Source: Pseudomonas sp. K2I15
GTDB taxonomy: Bacteria; Pseudomonadota; Gammaproteobacteria; Pseudomonadales; Pseudomonadaceae
Assembly: GCF_002204795.1 (NCBI RefSeq)
Contig: NZ_NIXO01000057.1
Coordinates: 1 to 38,911 of the forward strand
Direction of reading: 5' to 3'
DNA: 38,911 nt
The notes beneath the pieces were generated by a model. That model was given only the letters and a program-made list of their open reading frames with translations. It was not told where the DNA came from and made no database searches. The translations under genes and the position numbers were made by a program. Below are positions 17,033-25,077 of the stretch, piece after piece. Position 1 is the stretch's first letter, and each line of letters starts with the position of its first letter.

Positions 17033-17959
17033 ATGAAAATGCTTCCGAAAACCCTGTGTTTGTTGGCTTTTAGCATCAATCTCGGCACCGCCGGCCTGGC
17101 CTGCGCCGACACCAAACCCGCCCCCATCCGCATCGGCGCGTCCTTCCAGGAAATCAACAACCCTTACTTCGTCACCATGAAAGACGCCCTGCAGGAAGCC
17201 GGGGCGACCATCGGTGCGCAGTTGATCATCACCGACGCCCGCCACGACGTGTCCAAACAGGTCAGCGACGTCGAAGACATGCTGCAAAAGGGCATCGACA
17301 TCCTGCTGATCAACCCCACCGACTCCGTCGGCGTACAGTCCGCCGTCAAATCCGCCCACGCCGCCGGCGTCGTCGTGGTCGCCGTCGATGCCCAGGCCGA
17401 AGGCCCCCTCGACTCCTTCGTCGGCTCGAAAAACTTCGACGCCGGCTTCCAGGCCTGCGAATACCTGGCCAAAAACATCGGCAATAAAGGCAATATCGCC
17501 ATCCTCGACGGCATCGCCGTGGTACCGATCCTGGAACGCGTGCGCGGTTGCAAAGAGGCCGTGGCCAAGCACCCGGACATCAAGATCGTGAGCATCCAGA
17601 ACGGCAAGCAGGAACGTGACCAGGCGCTCACCGTCACCGAAAACATGCTGCAGGCCCAGCCCACCCTCAAGGGTATTTTCAGCGTCAACGACAACGGCTC
17701 CCTCGGCGCACTGTCGGCCATCGAAGCCAGTGGCCTGGACGTCAAGCTCGTGAGCGTCGACGGCGCACCGGAAGCGATCAAGGCCATCCAGAAACCCGGC
17801 AGCAAATTCATCGCCACCTCCGCGCAATACCCGCGTGACCAGATTCGCCTGGCCCTGGGTATCGCCCTGGCCAAGAAATGGGGCTCGCAAGTGCCCGCCA
17901 CGATCCCGGTGGACATCACCCTGATCGACCAGGCCAAGGCCAAGGACTTCAGCTGGTAA
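17033..17959 (+). CDS. ABC sugar/polyol-binding protein, ribose type
   Basis: A 308-residue periplasmic binding protein of the ribose/galactose (Peripla_BP_4) class. Residues 1-25 are a signal peptide ending ACA. Family motifs are IGASFQEINNPYFVTMKDAL, DVEDMLQKGIDILLINPTDSVG, VVAVDAQ and SVNDNGSLGALSAIEASG. It delivers its ligand to the importer encoded by the next two genes. Because an alditol dehydrogenase and a sugar kinase follow, the ligand is probably a polyol. The ATG at 17033 begins the signal peptide; the open frame upstream enters the dispersed repeat and is not coding. The ribosome site is weak. A stable hairpin follows the gene. Confidence 0.9.
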   Translation: MKMLPKTLCLLAFSINLGTAGLACADTKPAPIRIGASFQEINNPYFVTMKDALQEAGATIGAQLIITDARHDVSKQVSDVEDMLQKGIDILLINPTDSVGVQSAVKSAHAAGVVVVAVDAQAEGPLDSFVGSKNFDAGFQACEYLAKNIGNKGNIAILDGIAVVPILERVRGCKEAVAKHPDIKIVSIQNGKQERDQALTVTENMLQAQPTLKGIFSVNDNGSLGALSAIEASGLDVKLVSVDGAPEAIKAIQKPGSKFIATSAQYPRDQIRLALGIALAKKWGSQVPATIPVDITLIDQAKAKDFSW

Positions 17960-17968
17960 ACCGCCCAG

Positions 17969-17989
17969 GCCCCACGCCAGGCGTGGGGC
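17969..17989 (+). other. Intercistronic hairpin after the binding-protein gene
   Basis: GCCCCACGC and GCGTGGGGC form a 9-bp stem with a CAG loop and no T tract. It lies in the 63-nt gap before the ATPase gene. Such hairpins often protect the upstream mRNA end, so the binding protein is made in excess over the transporter. Confidence 0.6.
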
Positions 17990-18022
17990 ACAGGTCATCC
18001 ATCTGAATGCGAGGTCGGCGGC

Positions 18023-19531
18023 ATGAGCAGTCTTCTGAAGCTGGAAAATATCTGTAAGCGCTACCCGGGGGTGCAAGCCCTCAAGGCGATCAACCTGGAA
18101 GTGCAGCGCGGCGAGATTCATGCGTTGCTCGGGGAAAATGGCGCAGGCAAATCGACCCTGATGAAGATCCTTGGCGGGGTCGAGCACCAGGACGAAGGGC
18201 AGATTCTGATCGACGGCCAGGCCCGGCAGTTCGCGACGTACCGCGATGCGATTGCCGCCGGTATCGGCATTGTGTTCCAGGAATTCAGCCTGATTCCCTA
18301 CCTCACGGCGGTGGAAAATATCTTCCTCGGCCATGAGCTGAGCAATCGCTTTGGCCTGTTGCGCAAGCGCGAAATGGTCGAGGCGAGCGAGGCGTTGTTC
18401 AAGCGCCTTGGGGTAAGTATCGACCTGCAATGCGCGGTCAAGCACCTGAGCGTGGCCGAGCAGCAGTTCGTCGAGATCGCCAAGGCCCTGGCCCTGGACG
18501 CGCGGCTGCTGGTGCTCGACGAACCCACCGCCACCCTGACGCCCAGCGAAGCCGAGCTGCTGTTCGAGATCATGCGTGAGCTCAAGCGCCAGGGCGTGGC
18601 GGTGATTTTTATCTCGCACCACCTGGAGGAGATTTTCCAGGTGTGCGACCGCATCAGTGTGCTGCGTGACGGCGGCAATGTGGGCGTTACCGATGTGGCC
18701 GACAGCGATATCGACCGCCTGGTGGAAATGATGGTCGGGCGGCGCCTCGAATGCAGCTTTCCGCCCAAGCCCACCACCGAACGCGGTGCGCTGTTGCTGG
18801 AGGTCAAGGACATCCAGTTGGTGCGCAACGGCCCCCATAACCATTTTGAATTGCACAAGGGCGAGATTCTCGGCTTTGCCGGCCTGGTGGGCTCCGGCCG
18901 CACCGAGCTGGCGCTGGGCATGATGGGCGCGCTGCCCTCGGTGAGCAAAGATGTGTGGCTGCGCGGCGAAAAAGTCACCCTCGACGACCCGGCCCAAGCC
19001 TTGGCCCATGGCATCGGCCTGCTGCCGGAAAGCCGCAAGAGCGAAGGGCTGATCACCGATTTCAGCATTCGCGAAAACATCTCCCTCAATAACCTGCCCA
19101 AATACCAGAACGCCAGTGGCCTGATCGACAAGGACAAGGAATGCGCCAGCGTCGAAGCGCTGATGCGCCAGCTGTCGATCAAGGCGCCCAGCGGCGAGAG
19201 CCGGGTGTTCAATCTCAGCGGCGGCAACCAGCAGAAGGTCGTGATTGCCCGCTGGATCAACCATCACTGCGACGTGCTGGTGTTCGACGAACCCACCCGT
19301 GGCATCGACGTCGGGGCCAAGGCGCAGATCTACGCGCTGATGCGCAGCCTCACTGAGCAAGGCTACGCAATCATCATGATTTCCTCGGAACTGCCAGAAG
19401 TCATCGGCATGTGCGACCGCGTTGCCGTGTTCCACAAGGGCGCCATCGTCAAGGTACTGGAAGCGTCTGCCGTCAATCCTCAAGAGGTCATGCGCCATGC
19501 AACAGGGGGCTCAAGTGAATACGTCCATTAA
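18023..19531 (+). CDS. ABC sugar importer ATPase, two fused nucleotide-binding domains
   Basis: A 502-residue RbsA/MglA-type ATPase. The N-terminal half has Walker A GENGAGKST (37-45), signature LSVAEQQ and Walker B LLVLDEPTATL. The C-terminal half has a degenerate P-loop (GLVGSGRTEL), a good signature LSGGNQQKV and Walker B VLVFDEPTRGID. This asymmetry is normal for the family. It powers import with the permease at 19497-20489 and the binding protein at 17033-17959. GAGG at 18011-18014 lies 8 nt before the ATG. The 3' end overlaps the permease gene. Confidence 0.93.
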   Translation: MSSLLKLENICKRYPGVQALKAINLEVQRGEIHALLGENGAGKSTLMKILGGVEHQDEGQILIDGQARQFATYRDAIAAGIGIVFQEFSLIPYLTAVENIFLGHELSNRFGLLRKREMVEASEALFKRLGVSIDLQCAVKHLSVAEQQFVEIAKALALDARLLVLDEPTATLTPSEAELLFEIMRELKRQGVAVIFISHHLEEIFQVCDRISVLRDGGNVGVTDVADSDIDRLVEMMVGRRLECSFPPKPTTERGALLLEVKDIQLVRNGPHNHFELHKGEILGFAGLVGSGRTELALGMMGALPSVSKDVWLRGEKVTLDDPAQALAHGIGLLPESRKSEGLITDFSIRENISLNNLPKYQNASGLIDKDKECASVEALMRQLSIKAPSGESRVFNLSGGNQQKVVIARWINHHCDVLVFDEPTRGIDVGAKAQIYALMRSLTEQGYAIIMISSELPEVIGMCDRVAVFHKGAIVKVLEASAVNPQEVMRHATGGSSEYVH

Positions 19532-20489
19532 TGCCGTGGGGCCGAGCCGGTTGCGCCTGAACCTGGCGCGGCTGATTCGCTCTCCGGCGTTTTATCCCTT
19601 TGTGGGGTTGCTGGTGGTGACGTTGGTGATGATCTTCGCCAGCGACAATTTCCTCACCGCCAACAACCTGTCGAACATCGCGCGCCAGGTGTCGATCAAC
19701 GCGATTATCGCGGTGGGCATGACCTGCGTGATTCTCACCGGCGGCATCGATTTGTCGGTAGGGCCGGTGATGGCCTTGTCCGGCACCTTGACCGCCGGCT
19801 TGATGGTCGCGGGCTTGCCGCCAGGCCTGGCGATTGGTGCCGGTATGCTGATCGGCGTGGCGTTCGGCATCGGCAACGGGTTGTTCGTCGCCTACCTGCA
19901 CATGCCGCCGATCATCGTCACCCTGGCGACCATGGGCATCGCCCGTGGGTTCGGCCTGATGTACACCGATGGCTACCCGATTTCCGGCCTGCCGGAGTGG
20001 TTTGGGTTCTTTGGCCGCGAAAGCCTGTTCGGCATTTCGGTGCCGATCCTGATCATGCTGGTGACGTACCTGGCGGCCTATGTGCTGCTGCAACACACCC
20101 GCATCGGCCGCTATATCTACGCGATTGGCGGCAACGAGGAAGCGGTGCGCCTGTCCGGTGTGCGGGCGGCGCGCTTCAAGTTGCTGGTGTATGGCATCAG
20201 TGGTTTTACCGCAGCGATTGCCGGGCTGGTGCTGACCTCGCGGTTGATGAGCGGCCAGCCGAATGCCGGGGTGTCGTTTGAACTCGACGCGATTGCCGCC
20301 GTGGTCCTGGGCGGAGCCTCGATTGCCGGCGGGCGCGGGGTGATTGTCGGCACCTTGCTCGGCGCCATGCTGCTGGGGGTGTTGAACAACGGATTGAACA
20401 TGCTCGGGGTCTCGCCCTACGTCCAGAGCGTGATCAAGGGCGGGATCATTTTGCTGGCGATCTTTATCAGCCGTCAGCGCCACAAGTAA
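19497..20489 (+). CDS. ABC sugar importer permease, RbsC type
   Basis: A 330-residue inner-membrane permease of the ribose-transporter class, with about eight to ten hydrophobic helices. Family motifs include VGMTCVILTGGIDLSVGPVMALSG and IAAVVLGGASIAGGRGVIVGTLLGA. It forms the channel of the importer. The ATG at 19497 overlaps the ATPase gene by 35 nt. A GTG at 19515, preceded by AGGGGG, is an equally plausible start and would shorten the overlap. Either way the two genes are translationally coupled. Confidence 0.9.
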   Translation: MQQGAQVNTSINAVGPSRLRLNLARLIRSPAFYPFVGLLVVTLVMIFASDNFLTANNLSNIARQVSINAIIAVGMTCVILTGGIDLSVGPVMALSGTLTAGLMVAGLPPGLAIGAGMLIGVAFGIGNGLFVAYLHMPPIIVTLATMGIARGFGLMYTDGYPISGLPEWFGFFGRESLFGISVPILIMLVTYLAAYVLLQHTRIGRYIYAIGGNEEAVRLSGVRAARFKLLVYGISGFTAAIAGLVLTSRLMSGQPNAGVSFELDAIAAVVLGGASIAGGRGVIVGTLLGAMLLGVLNNGLNMLGVSPYVQSVIKGGIILLAIFISRQRHK

Positions 20490-20503
20490 ACCGGTTATCT
20501 CCA

Positions 20504-20522
20504 CGCGGCCATGGCGGCCGCG
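20504..20522 (+). other. Intercistronic GC hairpin before the dehydrogenase gene
   Basis: CGCGGCC and GGCCGCG form a 7-bp stem with a 5-nt loop in the 69-nt gap between permease and dehydrogenase. No T tract follows. It may tune the relative expression of transport and catabolic genes. Confidence 0.45.
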
Positions 20523-20558
20523 ATGGGTTCTCTCATGCTCAAGAAAGGTCCGCACATC

Positions 20559-21650
20559 ATGGAAAAGCACAACGAAATGCAAGCCGTCGTCTGCCACGGC
20601 CCGAAAGACTACCGCCTGGAACGCATCAGCAAACCCCAGGCGCGGGTCAATGAACTGGTAATTCGCATCGCCGCCTGCGGGATCTGCGCCAGTGACTGCA
20701 AATGCCACTCGGGCGCCGCGATGTTCTGGGGCGGCGACAACCCGTGGGTCAAGGCGCCGGTGGTGCCAGGGCACGAGTTTTTTGGCTACGTGGTGGAAGC
20801 GGGCGAGGGTGCCGAGGAGCACTTTGAGGTGAAGGTCGGCGACAAGGTGATCGCCGAGCAGATCGTGCCGTGTGGCAAGTGCCGTTTCTGCAAGTCCGGC
20901 AAGTACTGGATGTGCGAGGTGCACAACATCTTCGGCTTCCAGCGTGAAGTGGCCGAAGGCGGCATGGCCCAGTACATGCGCATCCCCAAGACGGCCATCG
21001 TGCACAAGATTCCGGAGTCGGTGTCGCTGGAAGATTCGGCGTTGATCGAGCCGATGTCCTGCGCGATTCACACCGTCAACCGGGGTGAGATCCAGCTGGA
21101 TGACGTGCTGGTAATCGCCGGTGCCGGTACCCTGGGCCTGTGCATGGTGCAGGTGGCGGCACTTAAAACCCCGAAGAAACTGGTGGTGATCGACATGGTC
21201 GACGAGCGCCTTGCGCTTGCGAAAAAATTCGGTGCCGACGTGGTGATCAACCCGTCCCGGGACAACGCCCGCGAGATTATCAATGGCCTGACCGACAATT
21301 ACGGCTGCGACGTGTACATCGAAACCACCGGCGTACCGGCGGGCGTCACCCAAGGCCTGGATTTGATCCGCAAGCTCGGGCGATTTGTGGAGTTCAGTGT
21401 GTTTGGCGCCGAGACCAGCGCCGACTGGTCGATCATCGGCGACCGCAAGGAGCTGGACGTACGCGGCGCGCACCTGGGGCCGTATTGCTACCCGGTGGCC
21501 ATCGACCTGTTCGAACGCGGCCTGGTGACGTCCAAGGGCATCGTGACCCATGACTTCGGGCTGGATAACTGGGCCGAGGCGTTTGAGTTGGCCAACTCGA
21601 CCAAGTCGATCAAGGTGCTGTTGAAGCCGGTGCTGCCATCCCATGAGTAG
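20559..21650 (+). CDS. Zinc-dependent alditol dehydrogenase, EltD-like
   Basis: A 363-residue medium-chain dehydrogenase. The catalytic zinc site has C43 (GICASD) with GHEF (H72, E73). The four structural-zinc cysteines are C105, C108, C111 and C119. The Rossmann part has AGAGTLGL. The sequence strongly resembles erythritol/L-threitol dehydrogenases (FWGGDNPW, EQIVPCGKCRFC, YWMCEVHNIFGF, KELDVRGAHLGP), so it should oxidise a tetritol or pentitol to a ketose with NAD. In this cluster the ketose would pass to the FGGY kinase. I chose the ATG at 20559 with AAGAAAGG (20541-20548) upstream. Its end overlaps the kinase start by 8 nt. The exact substrate is inferred. Confidence 0.85.
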   Translation: MEKHNEMQAVVCHGPKDYRLERISKPQARVNELVIRIAACGICASDCKCHSGAAMFWGGDNPWVKAPVVPGHEFFGYVVEAGEGAEEHFEVKVGDKVIAEQIVPCGKCRFCKSGKYWMCEVHNIFGFQREVAEGGMAQYMRIPKTAIVHKIPESVSLEDSALIEPMSCAIHTVNRGEIQLDDVLVIAGAGTLGLCMVQVAALKTPKKLVVIDMVDERLALAKKFGADVVINPSRDNAREIINGLTDNYGCDVYIETTGVPAGVTQGLDLIRKLGRFVEFSVFGAETSADWSIIGDRKELDVRGAHLGPYCYPVAIDLFERGLVTSKGIVTHDFGLDNWAEAFELANSTKSIKVLLKPVLPSHE

Positions 21651-23178
21651 CAGTATGAACTACGTAATGGGTGTGGACATCGGCACGCAAAGCACCAAGG
21701 CGCTGTTGGTGGATGCTGACGGCTTGATCATCGCCCAGCACAGCCAGGGGTATCGCGTGGATACTCCGAAAGTGCGTTGGGCCGAGCAGTGGCCGCAGGT
21801 CTGGCTGGAGGCGGTCGAGGCGTGCGTCGCCCAGTGCATGGCCAAGGCGGGCGTGGCGAAAGAGCAGGTCAAGGCGCTGTGCATCAGCAGCCTGTACGGC
21901 GGCTCGGGGATTGCCGTGGATGCGCAGATGACGCCGCTGCACCCGTGCCTGATCTGGATGGACCGGCGTGCGGGCGAGCAGGTGCAGTGGGTGCGCGAGC
22001 ATGTGGACCTGGAGCGGCTGTTCGCGGTCACCGGCAACTCGGTAGACAGCTACTACGGCTTCACCAAGATGCTCTGGCTCAAGCAGCACCAGCCGCAGGT
22101 GTGGGCCAACACCCGCTACCTGCTGCCGCCCAACAGCTACATCAACGGGTGCCTGACCGGTGAGGTGGCGGTGGATCACAGCAGCGCCGGCAATATCGGT
22201 GGGGTCTACGATGTGGCCCGACGTGGCTGGTCGGCCGAGATGCTGGCGGCGCTGGAGATTCCCTTGGCGATGATGCCGGAACGCTTGCTGTATTCCGGTG
22301 AAGTGGTCGGCGGTTTGCTTGAAGAATGGGCGCCGCGATTGGGCTTGCAGGCGGGCACGCCGATACTCGCCGGGGGTGTTGATGCGGCCATGGCCACATT
22401 GGCCGCCGGGGTGACCCGGCCGGGCAACCATGTGGCGATGATCGGCACCAGCATGTGCTGGGGTTACCTCAATCAGCAGGTGGATGCGCGGCATGGTCTG
22501 GTGAGCATGCCGCATGTGTATAACGGCCATCAGGACCTGTACATCTTCGGCGGTGCGATTACCGCCGGAGCGTCGGTGAGCTGGTTTCGCGAGCAGTTCT
22601 GCCAGGCTGAAGAGCAGCAGGCGAAGGCGACGGGCCAGGACAGTTTGTGGCTGCTGGAGCAGAGCGCCGCGAAGATCCCGGCGGGCAGTGAAGGGCTGTT
22701 GTTCTTGCCGTATCTGATGGGCGAACGCAGCCCGGTGTGGGATGACCGGGCGAGCGGCAGCTTTGTCGGGCTGAACCTGTATCACAGCCGTATCCACCTG
22801 TACCGCGCGGTGCTCGAAGGGGTGAGTTTTGCCCTGCGGCACAATATCGAAGCGGGCATGCGTGGCGCGCATTCCCTTGACCCGCGATTGATTGTGGTGG
22901 GCGGGGCGAGCCATTCGGATTTGTGGATGCAGATTATCGCGGACATCACCCATTACCCGGTCTACACCATCGTGCAAGAGGTGGAAGCGGCGTTGGGCGC
23001 GGCGTTGTTGGCGGCCCATGCGGTGGGGTTGGTGGATGACCGGGAGATGGAGAAGGGCTGGGTGCAGCTGGAGCTGCGGGCGGAGCCGGAGGCGGGGAAT
23101 ACCCGGGCCTACGACCACTCATTCACCAATTATCTTGAACTGTACCCGGCTCTGAAGTCGCTGATGCACAGCCTGTAG
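21643..23178 (+). CDS. FGGY-family carbohydrate kinase
   Basis: A 511-residue sugar kinase of the FGGY (xylulokinase/ribulokinase/glycerol kinase) family. The N-terminal ATPase-fold motif is GVDIGTQSTKALLVD. The phosphate and adenosine motifs include MIGTSMCWG and VVGGASHSDLWMQIIADI. It should phosphorylate the ketose made by the dehydrogenase. It is not a DAK-type kinase as in described erythritol routes, which argues for a different polyol or pathway. It overlaps the dehydrogenase gene by 8 nt; M5 at 21655 is an alternative start. The TAG stop (23176-23178) lies inside the REP sequence beginning at 23175. Confidence 0.9.
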   Translation: MSSSMNYVMGVDIGTQSTKALLVDADGLIIAQHSQGYRVDTPKVRWAEQWPQVWLEAVEACVAQCMAKAGVAKEQVKALCISSLYGGSGIAVDAQMTPLHPCLIWMDRRAGEQVQWVREHVDLERLFAVTGNSVDSYYGFTKMLWLKQHQPQVWANTRYLLPPNSYINGCLTGEVAVDHSSAGNIGGVYDVARRGWSAEMLAALEIPLAMMPERLLYSGEVVGGLLEEWAPRLGLQAGTPILAGGVDAAMATLAAGVTRPGNHVAMIGTSMCWGYLNQQVDARHGLVSMPHVYNGHQDLYIFGGAITAGASVSWFREQFCQAEEQQAKATGQDSLWLLEQSAAKIPAGSEGLLFLPYLMGERSPVWDDRASGSFVGLNLYHSRIHLYRAVLEGVSFALRHNIEAGMRGAHSLDPRLIVVGGASHSDLWMQIIADITHYPVYTIVQEVEAALGAALLAAHAVGLVDDREMEKGWVQLELRAEPEAGNTRAYDHSFTNYLELYPALKSLMHSL

Positions 23179-23272
23179 GAGCGAGCTTGCTCGCGAAAAA
23201 CGTTAACGATAACGAGTGCTTCCTGACGGTGCGCGGTGCCCTTGCGTTTTTCGCGAGCAAGCTCGCTCCTAT
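23175..23272. repeat. REPIN inside the polyol operon, variant REP arms
   Basis: GTAGGAGCGAGCTTGCTCGC and its inverted partner GCAAGCTCGCTCCTA flank a loop of ~55 nt. The arms belong to a different REP variant from the GTGGGAGCGGG type. The loop is clearly related, in inverse orientation, to the copy B REPIN loop (GTTAACGATAACG, GTGCTT, GCGCGG). It lies between the kinase and the SDR genes and contains the kinase stop codon. Confidence 0.88.
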
Positions 23273-23299
23273 AGGGGCTTCACACCTAAGGTTCCTTTG

Positions 23300-24025
23300 A
23301 TGAACGCCACTTTCGACTTCACCCACCAGCGCATCCTTGTCACCGGCGCCAGCAGCGGCATCGGCCGGGAAATTGCCCTCCAACTGATCGCCAGCGGCGC
23401 TCAGGTTTTCGCCCTGGGCCGCGGCGCCCAGGTCCTGGCCCAACTCGGTTGTGAAACGCTGTGCCTGGACATTGCCAACAGCGCCGCCCTGGACCTGGCC
23501 CTGAAAGGCCTGCCGCCCATGCACGGCCTGGTCAATTGCGCCGGCATCTCTCGCCTGGAACCCGCCGCCGCCATCAGCGCCGAAGCCTTCGACCAGGTGA
23601 TGAACGTCAACGCCCGCGCCGCCGCTCAGGTCGCCAGCCGTATTGCCGCCGCAATGATTGAAGCAAAGATCCCCGGCAGCATCGTCAACGTCTCAAGCCA
23701 GGCCTCACTCGTAGCGCTGGAGGATCACCTTGGCTACTGCGCCTCCAAGGCCGCACTGGACGCAATCACCCGCGTGCAATGCGCTGAATGGGGCCGTTTC
23801 GGGATTCGCGTCAACAGCGTCAACCCCACCGTAACCCTCACGCCCATGGCGCAAATGGCCTGGTCGGAACCTGCCAAACGCGACCCTGCGTTGGCGGCGA
23901 TTCCCTTGGGACGGTTTGCCGAAACAGCGGAAGTGGCGCTGCCGGTGCTGTTCCTGCTGAGCGATGCCGCCAGCATGATCAGCGGCGTCAGCCTGCCGAT
24001 CGACGGCGGCTACACCAGCCGCTAG
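23300..24025 (+). CDS. Short-chain dehydrogenase, L-xylulose-reductase-like
   Basis: A 241-residue SDR. The cofactor motif is TGASSGIG (15-22), and the catalytic residues are S133, Y146 and K150 (YCASK). Features shared with L-xylulose/dicarbonyl reductases are IVNVSSQAS, VNPTVTLTPMAQMAWSEP, IPLGRFAE and the end SLPIDGGY. It interconverts a ketose and a polyol with NAD(P)H. With the zinc dehydrogenase and kinase it could convert one pentulose to another through a polyol. I chose the ATG at 23300 with AAGG 8 nt upstream; the frame upstream lies in the REPIN. The end overlaps the convergent LacI gene by 4 nt. Confidence 0.85.
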   Translation: MNATFDFTHQRILVTGASSGIGREIALQLIASGAQVFALGRGAQVLAQLGCETLCLDIANSAALDLALKGLPPMHGLVNCAGISRLEPAAAISAEAFDQVMNVNARAAAQVASRIAAAMIEAKIPGSIVNVSSQASLVALEDHLGYCASKAALDAITRVQCAEWGRFGIRVNSVNPTVTLTPMAQMAWSEPAKRDPALAAIPLGRFAETAEVALPVLFLLSDAASMISGVSLPIDGGYTSR

Positions 24026-25026
24026 CCGTTCTCCAGCTTGCCGGCGATCACCACCTTGTCCCGCGGCTTGTGCGGGTCTTCGAGGCGGTCCAGCAGCAGC
24101 CGCACCGCGCTGCTGCCGGCCAGGGACGCGTCGTGGGCCACACAGGCAATCGGTACACCGAAGATATCGGCGAAGGGCAGTCGGTCGATGCCGCAGATGG
24201 TCAGGCTTTCGTGGGGGATGTTGTGCATGCGCAGCGCGCGCAACGCGCCAAGGGTGATCAACTGGTTGAAGCCCATGATCGCGTCCGGCGCCGAGTGCTC
24301 GGCCAGGTAGTCGAGGGTGTGCAGGTAGGAGGGCATCAACGTGTAGTCGCCGGCGCACACCTCGACCTGCACCTGAGGGTGTTCGGCCAGCACCTCTTTC
24401 AGGCCTTTGAGGCGTTCCATGGTGATGCGCGAATGCTCGGGCCCGGTCAGCACCAGCAGGCGTTTCAGGTCCGGGGTTTGCCGCACCAGGTACTGCGCCG
24501 CCTCGATGCCGCTGTGATAGTTGTCCAGCACCACGCGGCTGAACGGGCTGTCGTGGATCGTGCGGTCGAGCAACACCACCGGGGTCTTGCCGTTGCCCAG
24601 GCGCTCCAGATAGTCCGGCTGGTAGCTGGGCTCGTCGGAGACCGGCGACAGGATAATCCCCGCCACGCGGTAGCCCAGCAGGGTGTCGACCGCTTTGCTT
24701 TCCAGTTCTTCCAGCTCGTCGGTGTCGACCAGCATGATGGTGTAGCCGTGCTTTTTCGCCTCGCGGGAAATCGCCTTGATCATCTCGCTGTAGAAGGGGT
24801 TGTCGACCGAGGCGGTGATCACGCCGATGATCAGGCTTTCGCTGCGCTTGAGCCCGCGGGCGAAGGCGTTGGGCACATAGTCCAGCTCCCGCGCCACCTC
24901 GAGAATCCGCGCCAGGGTAGCGGGCTTGACCAGGTCAGGCTTGCTCAGCGCCCGGGACACCGTGATGGTGGTCATGTTGACCCGTTTGGCGATGTCGCTG
25001 ATGGTGACGGACTTTTTTTTGTTCAT
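24022..25026 (-). CDS. LacI-family transcriptional regulator
   Basis: A 334-residue regulator. The N-terminal helix-turn-helix and hinge are typical (VTISDIAKRVNMTTITVSRALSKPDLV, then ELDYVPNAFARGLK). A periplasmic-binding-protein-like sensor follows (IIGVITASVDNPFYSEMIKAI to the C-terminus), resembling GntR/IdnR-type sugar-acid and polyol sensors. It is convergent with and adjoins the polyol operon and probably represses it through the 20-bp palindrome at 16978-16997. I chose the ATG at 25026, which directly precedes the HTH; an upstream TTG at 25053 is less likely. No good ribosome site is visible, so the protein may be made at a low level. Confidence 0.9.
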   Translation of the reverse strand: MNKKKSVTISDIAKRVNMTTITVSRALSKPDLVKPATLARILEVARELDYVPNAFARGLKRSESLIIGVITASVDNPFYSEMIKAISREAKKHGYTIMLVDTDELEELESKAVDTLLGYRVAGIILSPVSDEPSYQPDYLERLGNGKTPVVLLDRTIHDSPFSRVVLDNYHSGIEAAQYLVRQTPDLKRLLVLTGPEHSRITMERLKGLKEVLAEHPQVQVEVCAGDYTLMPSYLHTLDYLAEHSAPDAIMGFNQLITLGALRALRMHNIPHESLTICGIDRLPFADIFGVPIACVAHDASLAGSSAVRLLLDRLEDPHKPRDKVVIAGKLENG

Positions 25027-25077
25027 CGGCAGGGGGAAACCAGGAGAAAACAACCTGAGGCTAACATGTGCACGGCT

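Noticed and set aside
17027..19498. 823-residue antisense frame opposite the ABC importer genes, and similar long ones at 19488-21644, 10379-12460, 23788-25692 and 26335-28131
   Set aside because: All lie exactly opposite well-identified genes. They are rich in His/Gln/Arg/Gly/Asp as expected for reverse-strand shadows in GC-rich DNA, and show no domains.
23205..23218. GTTAACGATAAC in REPIN loops as further LacI operators
   Set aside because: It resembles TGTTATCGATAACA only in part, lacks its symmetry, and occurs in REPIN loops unrelated to the polyol operon.
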